From Psoroptes ovis (Eukaryota; Arthropoda; Arachnida; Sarcoptiformes; Psoroptidae), in assembly GCA_002943765.1 (NCBI GenBank), contig PQWQ01000002.1, positions 1,364,001-1,428,000 on the forward strand: a stretch of 64,000 nt of DNA. Direction: 5' to 3'. Below the pieces are notes generated by a model that was not told the DNA's origin, did not search any database, and saw only the letters and a program-made list of their open reading frames with translations. Numbering within the stretch: the first letter of the stretch is position 1; each line of letters starts with the position of its first letter. The translations under genes were made by a program, and so were the position numbers. Positions 40,753 to 52,180 of this stretch are shown one piece after another.

Positions 40753-42227
40753 TTTCAAAGTAAGATAGCGATCATAAATAATTGAAATAATGATATTACA
40801 TTATTCAAATATTTTATTCATTGAATTTAAACAAGTAAAAAACCGCAAAGTTTGGTCACATAGAACGACAATGAAAGTGAGATTTAAAATATTAACCAAA
40901 TGAAAATAATAATCATAATCTTATGGATGACATGTAAGCTGAAAAATATAGAAAAATTATATGTTACAGCTTTTCAGGTGTTTCATCTAATATTATTCGC
41001 CAAAGAAAAATACGAAACCTATTTTTTTTATAAAAAAGAAAAAACAAATGATTTATCCGTATTTCTGACCGAAAAAAGTTTGGAGAATTTTCTTAATTTT
41101 CATTCATTCATTTTCTCTACCACACAAAATTTTCAATGACTGTATATTGTGGTTGTTGCTGCTTCAGCTGCTGTTGTTGATGTTTTTTGTTTTCCATTAT
41201 TATCCATTCAAGGTAGCCTTATTGTTTGTTCATCAACAGCAATAAGAACAACAACCAACGATCACTGTCATCATTTTTTGTACCAATCAAAAGCCTCGAA
41301 AATAAAACCAATTATTTTTGTTTTTTAGGTAAGAGAAAAAGAAATCCATCTTAAGATATTCTCATATTGGCCGAATAATGAGCGAACTGAATGAAGATGA
41401 TTAAAAGGGAAAAAACCATGATTTTGATGATCATGAACATCACAGACCAAACACAATCTTTGATTACTAATTTTCTTTGAATCTTTGATTCAAGATTTGA
41501 TTTTTTTTTTCATTTACTTGATTTTCACTTGATTGAACCAATCAACGTAATGATCATATCATCAAAAGAATAAATGAATGAATGGTCATAGTCTTAGTTT
41601 TAAATTAGTAGGAAAAAATATAAACAATCATAGATTTATTCATTTATTTTTATATTTTTGTTCTATTTTTGGTCTATCAAATCAAATGGTTTATTATAAA
41701 TAAATAATAATGAAAATATAATCACACATATAATCCATAAATGAATGAATAAATTTATAGTAATTTACCAAATATAAGATTTTAGATTGAGAAAAATTAA
41801 TGAATAAATGAATGAATGGCAGAAAATTGATAAGAGATTCATTCATTTCATTCAGAGATATGAATGAAAAATGATTTTCGTCTAAATCATTTCGGGAAAA
41901 AAAACGAATTGAAACCATTTGACCATCAATCGGTCGAAACAATTGGCAGAAAGAGAGAAACAATTAAAAGAAAAAATCGAACCATTGAAAATACAAAGGA
42001 AAAATTATTTGAAAATGTTGTTTGTTCTCAATTCACGTTGATTCACACACAATGAAAACTTTGAAATCATTGGTAAAATGTGTTTCAGGTAAAATACAGA
42101 AAATAATAGTTCCAATGCTTCGATGTACAAGTTTCCTTTTTTTCTCACGTTTATTTCACTTTTAGTTCATTTTGTTTTGTTCATGTTTGGTTAATAATTA
42201 TAGAAATGAATAAGTGAATACAGGGTC

Positions 42228-42332
42228 TAAAGTTTTGATTCGAGGTTTTAAAATTTATTTTCGTAGCTTTGAATGTTATTTTAAACTATACAATCACGAA
42301 ATTCAATTTTAAATCTATGAATCGAAACTTTA
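42228..42332 (+). mobile_element. 105-bp MITE-like fold-back element, copy 1
   Basis: Starts TAAAGTTTTGATTCG and ends CGAAACTTTA, so its ends form terminal inverted repeats beginning and ending in TA. Most of the element folds back on itself. A second copy of exactly the same length lies at 59659-59763 and aligns without gaps, at about 85 % identity counted by eye. Small size, TIRs, TA ends and no coding capacity fit a non-autonomous Tc1/mariner-type MITE. The superfamily is inferred. Confidence 0.65.
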
Positions 42333-42389
42333 AACTTTGTAAAACATGAATTTTTTAAGTTTTGATTTGTTTTAGTGCACTAAAGTTTA
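42331..42389 (+). repeat. short imperfect fold-back next to the MITE
   Basis: Begins TAAACTTTG and ends CTAAAGTTTA, nearly inverse complements, and contains the perfect 14-bp palindrome TTTAGTGCACTAAA at 42371-42384. It shares its TA with the end of the preceding 105-bp element, so it may be a nested or neighbouring relic of a related element. Confidence 0.35.
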
Positions 42390-43475
42390 AAAAAGACAAT
42401 TGCTTTCAATGTGGTTTGCAGCATTGAGATGATGTATGCATTTGTATGCATTTCTTGGTACAAAAATTTTTTTCCTTTTATCCCACTATTATGTCCATCT
42501 TCATCTCAACTTGAATCTCATTAATTTCAACACAATTACATAGGTGTTAAGATAACAACAACAACAACAACAAAAATTAGTGTTATTTATATTCATATAA
42601 TTTTCTAGACCACAATTTTTCGTCCCAAAAAATCAACGAGATCGTCTCATGATCATCATCACATCTGTATATGATATTTATGTGGTTTAATGCTATTTAT
42701 TTTTTCTTTGTAAACCATTTTGCTTTGAATAAAAATATATGATTTTCGGTCATTAACAAGATTGATGCATATATGATATTTCTATGATACAAATATATAC
42801 ACGAAAAATATATGCAACAGGTGGTTTGTTTTTCTATTATTATAAAGATATTACATTGAGATTGTATTTAGTAGGTCAGTTGCAATTTGAAATGTAGGTA
42901 AAAACAAGAATGGATTTCTAATATGTAACCGAAATAATGAAAAATATGATTTGTGATTTATTTTTTTTCTCGAATCGAAATATAGTACAAGATTTGAGGA
43001 GAAAACTGACCACTAATCAAGGATATTTTTCATTTTTCATTTGTTGGAAAGTTAAGGTATCATATTTTATAAATGCAAAATGATAGATGGCTGGATGGAT
43101 GTCTGAAATCAAATTCAATTTAATTGAAAAAATATTTATTTAAATTTTAAAATTAGCAAAGGTTTAAAAATTACATTTATAGAATTTGACACAATTTATC
43201 ATATGAAATAGATTTATTTGAAAAAATAACTAATGATCAATCACATTTTATAAATCTTTGATTTATAAGTGTTTGTTTGGAAAAATTTCGAAATATTATT
43301 TGAAATACAGAACAGATTTGATGCAATAATAATAATTAAATTTGATTGATAATTTGATTTTGATTGATATGATTTGAATTGATTTTAATAATATTGCATA
43401 AGATTTTGATGGATGATATATTGGCAATTTGAATTTAATTTAAATTTTCTTTTTGGCTTAAATATTTTTTTGTTT

Positions 43476-45180
43476 CTATTTTAAATTTATTAATTTTTGA
43501 AAATGTTCAAGAACTTTTCGCAAATCTTTATCATTTTTTAATCCAAATTTTCGTATACCATTGTCATGTGTTTGAACAATTTCTTCAAATGTTGGCACAC
43601 CTTTCGGTACAAAACGATAATCTTTTGGACAACAACCGCCCATATAATCAGGCAAATTAGATGTATCAATATAATTGTCAATATTGTTTAATGTTATAAA
43701 TCTAATTATATTTTTTGCTTCATCATCAAGCCATGTACGAATTAGACGCCATATTTGATTCAATATCCATGGTAATTCATAAATATAAACATAGGATATT
43801 ACACCTGTATAAATGTATAAAGAGATGAGAATGATATTTTTTTCAAATAAATCATATTTTGGTAAAAAACAAACCAGAATAATAATTGGACAGTGTGTTT
43901 ATAACAAAACGTGCTGCATGTATATCAACATTTGATAATGATGATTTCCAACAATCAAACATCAATGCTAAACCTTGATTAGGATTATTTGAAACAATTT
44001 TTTCGACTGCATATATGAAAAAATTTCTAGCCAACGTTTCCAATTGTTGTGCACCGATCGGATCTTTTAAATGTAAACGCATTCGTATGATTAATATATT
44101 GGCATTTTCACGATCTGGTTGATAATGAAAACATGCGGCTATTTGATAAAATTCGCTTGGAAAATCGGTATCTTTCCTATGTATGGTAATTGGAGAAAAT
44201 TCAGAAAAAATTAAATCAAGAAAAATGATTCCAATAAAAATGGAATAAATCTCAAATTTCATAATTCACAATACAATGATCATCGTCATCAATTATCATT
44301 GTTACCATATTTATTCATAATATGACAAAATAACAATTGATTTTTGAATTTATTTTTTTCAAGTATTAACCTTGACCTACACACACACACACATGCAAAA
44401 CGCCCAATATAATCCTTTTAAATAAATGAATTGAATATATTTAGATACTTGTGATAATTTGCTTTTGAAAAACTTCAAACTTATTACGCAATCTTTAAGC
44501 AAAACATGTGAGTTTTAGCTTTTTCATTTTTTTTGTGATTTGACACTAGAAATTTGAAGATGACCATTATTGTATGAACATAACTTAATTTCACATCAAT
44601 TCAGTTTTTTTTTCTTTTTGTTCATTCAATTCAATGGGTGATTGTCAATGATGAGGTCATCATTCATTTATCATAATAACCTACAAAATTTAAAAATAAT
44701 TATTTGCTTTTTTTTAGAAATCAGGTTATCGATAAGTGTCTTTTTGTATGTGAGATGTGCTTGTTTGCACTATGAATAATATGATTTCTATTATAATTTT
44801 CATCATCATAATGTTCTAAAATTATATGAAAAAAAAATATATGAAACGAAAACATACCAATGATTAATGTTTATTTCTTTTCGCCAAATTAATGCTTGAA
44901 CCAGCGTATTGATCGCTTTATCAATTGTGGTCGGTTTCCATGCTAAAAATCTACGTATAAACCAATTATCATTTGCTTTTAATCGTTCAACATCAATCGG
45001 ATCAAATTGTTTTAAATCTTCTGGCGATGACAGTAATTTATCACGAATTTGATTGATGAAATCATTTTTAAAATATTGTTGACTATCATCATCATCATCA
45101 TTGACAACTTGTACTTTGTTGATGTTTGCATTAATTACTCCGACTGATTCAATAGTTTTTTGTTTATTTTTGGATGGCAT
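43476..45180 (-). CDS. MOSPD2-like CRAL-TRIO (Sec14) domain protein
   Basis: A lipid-binding Sec14/CRAL-TRIO protein closest, as I recall the family, to the N-terminal half of MOSPD2, an ER contact-site protein. Three exons, 45180-44858, 44176-43875 and 43804-43476 (introns 681 and 70 nt), give 317 aa. After an acidic lead, PIDVERLKANDNWFIRRFLAW and ALIWRKEININHW match MOSPD2. The lipid-binding core continues with ENANILIIRMRLHLKD, ALMFDCWKSSLSNVDIHAARF and VYIYELPWILNQIWR, and closes with LPDYMGG. The reading frame stops about 50 residues later. Vertebrate MOSPD2 continues into an MSP (FFAT-binding) domain and a membrane anchor; neither is present here or visible downstream. This is therefore a shortened paralogue or a different Sec14-like subfamily. 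ATG 45180 is the first in frame. Confidence 0.78.
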
Positions 45181-47154
45181 TTTTTTCAAGTAAAATTATG
45201 GAATTTTCAATTGCAGCGAAGAATCGAAATTTAGGCAAAATTAATTTGAATTGATTGATTTTATTTGAATGATTGTTTTTCAATGATCGGAATCGACAAA
45301 TTTCGTTCCGGAGAAAATTCGCAAACAATTCGTATGACGATTTGATGATCACAGTAGCCTAATTTGATTATCAATATTTGGTAATGAACTTTTAAAAAAA
45401 TGATCAATTCATTTTTTTATTGTTGTTGTTGTCGTTAATGTTGATTCAATACATGAATTGGGCATAATGAAACAATCAGAATCTAAAAAAATTATCTTCT
45501 TTATTTTCTTGATTATTTGTTGAAATATTTAAAAATAATTTCTCTTTGTTGATTAGATAATGATGAAATGATTGATGATCAAATCAAATCAAATTTTTGA
45601 TTAATTTTCAATTCAATTCTAATATTTCAATGCTTTCAATCAGAAATCAAATTGCATACATTCGCGTTTGTTTTTTTGAAATTTTCGCTTCATTTTTTAT
45701 TTTTCATTTCATTTGAAATTTAAAAATAAACTTAAATAAATTTAAATATTTTTTAATATGAATTAAAAATAAATTTTAGTGGAAATAAAACAGTGATTTT
45801 CAATCGAAGGTGAAGAGAGAAAATGTCAGTCAAAGAGTTTTCCTAACATTCATTGATCATCATCATCATCATCATCATCATAATGTTAATGACTTCGAAA
45901 TATATTTCTGTTTAACGAAGCTTGTTTCTAAGGCTGTTAAAGGTCTTGAAGAAGAGAGAAAAGTTGATTCAACATATGATTTTTTTTTCGTCCATTTTAA
46001 TTCACATTGAAACATATATTTTTTCATTTAGAAAAAAACATTCAAAAATAACATCGATGGATGGATGGATTAAGAAATACCGATTATTATGATGTTAATT
46101 GATGTTATGTTGCAATGATTTTTCCCGAATATTTCTTGATTTGGCGTAAATTTCGAAATGCATACATCATCCGATGTTTTCATGGACATTTGCCTTCGCA
46201 GTACAGTGATATCGATACAGAATCTGTTGATGTATGTTCAAATTTCCCAAAGGAAAGAGAGCAAGAAATTAATTCAAATTACAAGACTATTTTAATCTTG
46301 ATTTTCTCTTTTTTTTTTAAATTTTGAATGAAACAAACATAAAATTTCAAATCAAAAATCTCTTTTATTTTTGTCCAACAAATTCAAGTATTCAACAAAG
46401 TGATTTGATTATTTTTGTAATGAAATGCCCGATAGTTTTATGATGAAAAATCATTAAAGATGATAATGATTTTTTGTTTTAATAATAGACAATGGACTAA
46501 TGAAAATTACTGGAGAAAAAATTTCATGAACATTTTGAAATAATTATCATTTGTGCGTGTAATTCATATTTCGAAACGCATATGTTTGCTCAATTCATAC
46601 ATTTACATGTCCATAAAATAATTACCATTGTTTTTTCAATTTTATTGACCATGATTTTGATGTTGTTGATGATTTTTAAATTTGAAAGGATCATTGTTAG
46701 ATCCATCTTTAATTTATTTGATTGTTTTTTTTTTGCTTTGAAGTTCAAGTCTAACGCGGAAGTCTGATTCGGATGATGATTATGATAGTGATGATATCAT
46801 TTTCGATTATAAAGAGTATATTTCATTATTCTTTTGTTTTCTATTCGACAATTTTGAATTAATCACATGAATTTATTATCATGACCTTTAAAGGTTTGAA
46901 GATGTTTGACAGAACAAACATGAGAGATTATGAATATTGTCGCCATTGAACTTGAACCATGATTTCATAATGATTGAATCATTGCTTCAATTGTTTTTTT
47001 GTTCTGTTCTTTAGAACAACACCGAATAATTTCCATTTTTTTTGACCTATTGAAAAATTGAATTCAATTATTATTTTATGGAATATTATTGAATTTATTC
47101 ATATAAATTCATGTTTAAATTCATAATTTTATTTTGTTTTCAAAAAAAATCAAA
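45181..47154. other. 2-kb intergenic region between divergent genes
   Basis: Only short AT-rich frames. One, at 45810-46010, contains a poly-His run encoded by a CAT repeat, but nothing else in it looks coding. The region probably holds the promoters of the MOSPD2-like gene (-) and the small membrane-protein gene (+). Confidence 0.5.
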
Positions 47155-47712
47155 ATGAATCAAACGTCAAGGAAAAAACGACGAACAAAAATTGATTGTA
47201 ATCATTTCATTTCAAGCATATTTCGTTTATTTTTATTCATTATTGTCATCATAAATTTAATGTTCCATTGTATTTATTGGTTAAATTATCATTCATCATA
47301 TAGTCAATTTGAATTTCGAAATGAATATCGAAATGAAAAACATTTAATTGAAATAATATTCATTACGATTGTATTGAAAAATTTAATATTATTAATATTA
47401 ACATATAATGATTCAATAATAACATTATTATTGTGTACAATGATTGCATTTGTTGATCAATTATTCATTAAAAACATTACATTAAACAATGATTTATATC
47501 ATCGATTGATTGGACATCATTCATATGAAATCAATTTGATTACATATTTATTGTTTGTCATATATGCTATTTTACGTTTAATAATGAAAAACAAAACTAT
47601 TGATCATAGAATGATCAAAGATGAAAAGCACATGTCTAAAACTATCGACACTGATGATGATGACAATGATATCGATACATACATTAATGATCGAACAACA
47701 GTCACATCTTGA
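47155..47712 (+). CDS. small four-helix membrane protein, unknown
   Basis: Not recognised. A single frame of 185 aa begins at ATG 47155 in the context CAAAATG, after a Lys-rich 5' end with KKRRTK just behind the start. Four hydrophobic segments are visible: about residues 18-43, 65-87, 90-110 and 125-147. Both ends are therefore likely cytosolic. The tail is acidic (DTDDDDNDIDTY) and ends in TTVTS. No signal peptide or family motif was seen. It precedes an unrelated secreted-protein gene on the same strand by about 300 bp. It is intronless and short, but the helix spacing and good start context favour a real gene. Confidence 0.6.
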   Translation: MNQTSRKKRRTKIDCNHFISSIFRLFLFIIVIINLMFHCIYWLNYHSSYSQFEFRNEYRNEKHLIEIIFITIVLKNLILLILTYNDSIITLLLCTMIAFVDQLFIKNITLNNDLYHRLIGHHSYEINLITYLLFVIYAILRLIMKNKTIDHRMIKDEKHMSKTIDTDDDDNDIDTYINDRTTVTS

Positions 47713-48008
47713 CAAAAATTTTTTACTTTCCTCTTTTTAATAATATTTTAATAAATAATATCTATTGAACACTTTAATTGTAATATTATTGTTATTTTTT
47801 TAAATTTCCGATAAATGATAAGATTTCCACGGTTACAGAAGCCTAAAAAATGGATGATTAATTTAAAATCTTAAGCATTGTTGTTGAAGTATTAAAATAG
47901 GTGTGTGCGTGTGTGTTTTGTGTGACTTGATGAGCAAACTTAAAAGTAATTGATTCATAATTTTATCCAAATAAATTATTCTTGAAATTGTTCTTTTCTT
48001 CGATAACT
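47713..48008. other. 296-bp spacer between plus-strand genes
   Basis: Holds the 3' UTR of the membrane-protein gene (AATAAT-rich) and the promoter of the next gene. No reading frame of interest. Confidence 0.4.
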
Positions 48009-48990
48009 ATGAATAATTCATTGAAATTGGTAATTTTCATAGCATTTTTTTCAACACTTTCAACAGGTAATTTAAGTGATTGTTTTTTATGTAATAAAAA
48101 AATTTAAACATTAATCAAACAATTAATCAAATATAGTAACACATGGTTGGAGTGATGATGAAGAAGAACGTGAATTAAACAATTTGATACAATCATTTGA
48201 GAAATCGATTAATATTGATTCAAATATCAATGAAATCAATCGTACATTTTATAAAATTGTCAAAGTTGAAGATGGAGAATTGGAAGGACATGCCGAGCCA
48301 GAAATTGTACCAATGATTGATTCATTGTTAAGAAATTTTGTCGATTTAGAGAGAAAATTATCTGATTTTTATCAACGATTCAAACACTTGGAAGATAAAT
48401 TAATGTTAAAATCAATTATGCGAAAATTTAAATGCATTCAATATGAAAGTAAAATTTTATCTTTAAATGAAACAATGCAATTGGTAAAATTTGAATTGGA
48501 ACCGTTAAAAAATCTAAATATGGTCATCGGTTTAATACATATTGATGCTTATATTTTAAATCAAAAATTATTCAAATTAAAAGAAGAATTTGGTTCATAT
48601 AATGAAATTGATAATATACAAAAAGAATTGCAAACATTAGAACAAATGATGAAAAATTTTGACGATAAAAATCCATCAGCACGTAAAGAATTGATTGAAT
48701 CGATTCGTGAATCATTCAAACATTCAGATATTATTGCTGAAAAATTGAGAAAAATTCGTAGCGATTCAATTACTGAATCAAATTTACATTCAAAATTCAT
48801 TCCAGTAAAAAATGATTATAATCTTTCATATTTGATACAAATGCATGAAAATGTTCACAATTTAAAAGAAATTTATGAGAAAAAAATTGAAGCAGGTGAA
48901 AGTTTAACAAGTTCATCATCAACAATTGGTTTGGGAAATTTGCTTATAATATTTTCAATAATTTTCTTAATTTCATTTCAAAATTATTGA
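48009..48990 (+). CDS. secreted, probably GPI-anchored helical protein, unknown
   Basis: Not recognised. Exons 48009-48066 and 48137-48990 join over a 70-nt intron (ACAG|GTAATT to ATAG), giving 303 aa. Exon 1 encodes a clean signal peptide with core KLVIFIAFFSTL, ending near VTHG. The mature part is almost wholly helical and charged (E/K/L heptad-like spacing, for example IDNIQKELQTLEQMM), with potential N-glycosylation sites NRT, NET and NLS. Only one cysteine (FKCIQ) is seen in the mature part. The C-terminus is a Ser-rich stretch (LTSSSSTIG) followed by the hydrophobic tail LLIIFSIIFLISFQNY with no basic stop-transfer residues, which fits a GPI-attachment signal better than a membrane anchor. 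It could be a mite-specific surface protein; no family is claimed. Confidence 0.72.
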
Positions 48991-49188
48991 ATTTATAATT
49001 CGAATTTTTATGAATAAATGATTTTTTTGGAATAATTTTTTTTTCAAAAATTTTCAAAACGATGGCAGCACTAATGAATGCATGATTTGTTTTCATTTCC
49101 AATATTGGTGTTCATCCACGTCATTTTGACTACATGTCCACAAAATTTGAATTTAATCCAGTAAATTCAATTGATTAAAATCCTCAAC

Positions 49189-50009
49189 ATGGATTTGCTT
49201 CCGATCATCATAGGAATCGCTGTCGTTTTAATTTCAATAGGTAAATTTGTAATCTATCGAAAAATTAATCTAAAAATCAAAATTTTTATCCACCATTAGT
49301 GCTTTATTTATTATTTAATCGTAAAAGTTCACGTGGATCAATTTTATTGATTGGTTTATCCGAATCGGGTAAAACAACATTATTCACACAACTTGCATAT
49401 AAAAAAATTGTAACATCAGTCACGTCAATGAAAGAAAATGAAGCAACATTGACGTTGAATAATAAAAATAATAAAAAATTAATATTAATAGATTTACCTG
49501 GTTTTGATCGTTTACGTAATCAATATTGGGAAAAATTTAAAACACAATCAAAAGCATTAATATTTGTTATTGATAGTTTAAGTTTTATGACAAATGTACA
49601 TAATGTTGCCGATTTATTATATCAATATTTAAGCGATGATTTTGTCATCGCAAATCGTATACCGGTTTTGGTTGCATGCACAAAACAAGATGAAACACGA
49701 GCAAAAACATCCAAAGCAATATCATCAATGTTAGAAAAGGAATTGTACGTATTCATCTAATTAATCATATTTATTTAAAAATAAAATTCTATTTATCTTT
49801 ATTTTAGTAATTTAATACGTGAAACACGTATGGGAGCATTGGATACGACTTCAAAAGATGATAATAATGTTAATAAAATTTTAGGCGATCCAAATACTCC
49901 ATTTAAATTTGGTGATTTACGTAATTCAATTGAATTCGCTGATTGTTGTTGTTTGGATGATAAGAAGAATATCGATAATATATTGAAATGGATCGATTCG
50001 ATTGCTTAA
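49189..50009 (+). CDS. SRPRB: signal recognition particle receptor subunit beta
   Basis: Membrane-anchored small GTPase that docks the SRP receptor alpha subunit on the ER. Exons 49189-49240, 49300-49744 and 49808-50009 (introns 59 and 63 nt) give 232 aa. The N-terminal membrane anchor spans about residues 4-25 (IIIGIAVVLISI, then VLYLLF). GTPase motifs follow: the P-loop GLSESGKTT (about 36-44), DLPGFDRLR (about 82-90), in place of the usual DLPGHE, and TKQD (about 145-148) for guanine recognition. After the last intron the protein continues NLIRETRMGALDTTS and ends LKWIDSIA, as in the family. The G3 His is Phe. Its stop lies 79 bp from that of gephyrin, tail to tail. Confidence 0.93.
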
Positions 50010-50075
50010 TTAATTGAAATTTTTGAAAAAAATTGTTAATAATTTTCCTCAATGAACCAATTGTATAAAAAAAAA

Positions 50076-50081
50076 TTTATT
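50076..50081 (-). terminator. candidate poly(A) signal of gephyrin
   Basis: Minus-strand AATAAA 8 nt beyond the gephyrin stop codon. Cleavage 10-30 nt further on would end the transcript in the 79-bp gap, inside the SRPRB 3' UTR. Confidence 0.4.
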
Positions 50082-50088
50082 TTCATAA

Positions 50089-52180
50089 TTAAAATAAAAT
50101 TGCATCAATTATATCACCATTCTCTAAATATTTTTTATCGATTGTCAAACTACTTGGAAGTGACAATAATCCATTGGAATTTTTGACATTCAATAGCCTA
50201 CTACTACTTTGATTTGTTTCGGTCAATTCTGCCTCGGGATATGTTTCATTCGATGTGAAAATTATTACAACACGCACAAATTCAGGCCTTGTGTCGATTC
50301 GATATGGTTTGCTCAATCTTACTTTACATTTGATCCAATTAAATAATTTATCCATAAGTTTGAAATCATGATGATTTTTCTTCAAATCAAAATATTTATC
50401 TCCAGACAGAAGTTGAAGGAATGGATCAACAAACAATTTGAATGTTACGAATGCACTGACAGGATTACCAGGCAATGAGAATATAAATTTTTTCACTCCT
50501 TTATATGAGACTGTTGCGAATGTAGTCGGTTTTCCTGGTTTCAAATTCACTCGTCCAAAATGTATTTTAGCATCAAAATCTTCTTTCAACACTTGTTTGA
50601 GTAAATCACGTTCACCCATTGATACACCACCAGTTGTAATTATGACATCAGCATTTTGCATTCCATCGTTCAAATGTTTGAAGAGACTGTCAGGAGAATC
50701 TGATGCGATTCCTAAATCAATCACTTCAAAATGTAATAATAATGACATTAAAACTGTTCGGTTCGAATCCCAAACACAATTCCATGGTCTTGATTCACCA
50801 GGTGATACAATTTCATCGCCAGTAGAGAGCACAGCTACTTTTGGCTTGCGAAAAACAGATATTTTCTCGGCACCAGAAGATGCTATTAGACCCAAATCGA
50901 TTGGTGATAAACATGTGAATTTTGTTACTAAAGGATTGATGTTGTCTAATTTTATGTCTGAACCAATTGGACGTATATCTTGACCAACCGTAGGTATACT
51001 TTTTATGTTGATCACTTCTTCTTCATTGTCCTGTTATAGAATCAGACTTGATTAGTCAGAATTTATAAGAATCATAAATTAAAAATTACCAAAGTTAATT
51101 TCACGATTTCCGTATCTTCTATTTGTACTACAGCATCAGCACCAGGCGGAACAGCAGCACCAGTACTGATACGAGCACAGAATCCTCTCTCAATTTTAGC
51201 CACTTCATTTGAGCCCGCCAATGATGATTTAGTCATAACTTTTCTATGACCCGATCCATCTTCGGCAATGACAGCATAACCATCTTTTACAGATGCATTG
51301 AATGGTGGTAATGGTATCGATGCGAAAACATCTTCTGCTAGAACATAATTCATAGCTTTGTGTAATGCTTTCGCTGATATAATCATCACATTATCATTTT
51401 CATAAAAATTTGATTCAATTTCATTGAAAATTTTTTGCTGGGCATCTTCGATTGGAATCATTTCATATGGTGAATGTCTTGCACGATCAGCGACTGGTAT
51501 TTTTCTGACCTTACCTTAACATTGAATGAGAAAAAACAAATGTGTCAAACAAATCAATCTAATAATTTCAATCGATGATCATACTTTTCATATCATTTTG
51601 CATTGATTTATGTAGAGTGTCAACTTTATTCGAATCTTTTAATTGATCTATGGCATGTTTTAAAATTGGTTTAACAACTTGAAAACATTCATTACAAGCT
51701 TTTTGACTTCCTGGAAAATTAATTATCAAAGTTTTGTTCAAAATTCCACATTTCATTCTGCATTTGAAAGAGAAAAATAGATATGAAAAAAAAAATTATT
51801 GAAATAATTAAAACAATCACAAACCTAGACAACATTGCCATCGGGGTGAACTTTAATGATTCAGTAATTAATGCAAAACTTATTCCTGGCACTTCTTTTT
51901 CTATAATTTCGGCCGTTACTTCTGGTGTTATATCTCTTGATGTAAGACCAGTACCACCAGTAGTTATAATACAATCAATATCCGAACGATTCGACAAATC
52001 TATAAGCAATTGTTTCAACTCATATCTATCATCAGGAATTATAAGATATTCATTGATTTTAAAATCCTTCCTATTTTCTTCATTATTTTCGACCAATTTT
52101 TTCAATAAAGGTCCACTTGTATCGATTGTTTCATTACGACTACAACGATCACTGATGGTTATGATTGCAAATCCGTACAT
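50089..52180 (-). CDS. cin: gephyrin/Cinnamon, molybdenum cofactor synthesis
   Basis: Fusion enzyme for the last steps of molybdenum cofactor synthesis: a MogA-like domain adenylylates molybdopterin and a MoeA-like domain inserts molybdate. Vertebrate gephyrin also clusters glycine receptors. Four exons, 52180-51825, 51757-51585, 51514-51090 and 51030-50089 (introns 67, 70 and 59 nt), give 631 aa. The MogA part (1 to about 165) has ITISDRCS, TTGGTGLTSRDITPEVT (about 71-87) and NFPGSQKA. A short linker of roughly 20 residues leads to MoeA, with PPFNASVKDGYAV (about 245), STGAAVPPGADAVVQIEDT, VGQDIRPIG, STGDEIV, DSNRTVL, TTGGVSMGERD (about 445) and SLPGNPVSAF (about 502). The order MogA-MoeA is that of animal gephyrin and Drosophila Cinnamon. 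The linker lacks the long Ser/Pro-rich scaffold seen in vertebrates, which favours the enzyme role. Confidence 0.93.
50093..50098 (+). terminator. candidate poly(A) signal of SRPRB inside gephyrin codons
   Basis: Plus-strand AATAAA 84 nt after the SRPRB stop codon. It overlaps the final Ile-Leu-Phe codons of gephyrin on the other strand. Use of this signal would make the two mRNAs overlap in antisense. Confidence 0.4.

Larger units (their letters stand above)
40753..43475. other. 2.7-kb region with fold-back repeats but no gene
   Basis: No frame resembles a protein family. It contains the 105-bp MITE-like element at 42228-42332 and, directly after it, a second imperfect fold-back to 42389 with the perfect palindrome TTTAGTGCACTAAA at 42371-42384. 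It lies upstream of the secreted-protein gene and downstream of the MOSPD2-like gene, both on the minus strand. Confidence 0.5.

Noticed and set aside
44177..44262. Signal-peptide-like start (MKFEIYSIFIGIIF) ahead of MOSPD2-like exon 2
   Set aside because: The frame-keeping acceptor at 44178-44177 and the match of the joined protein to MOSPD2 show that this is intron sequence.
45810..46010. Frame with a His7 run
   Set aside because: The run is a CAT microsatellite; the rest has no protein-like pattern or splice partner.
50760..50770. GGTTCGAATCC, identical to a tRNA B box
   Set aside because: It is the complement of conserved gephyrin codons around DSNRTVL; no matching A box or cloverleaf was found.
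50438..50983. 181-codon open frame on the plus strand
   Set aside because: Lies entirely antisense to the conserved MoeA domain of gephyrin, whose motifs are unmistakable on the minus strand.
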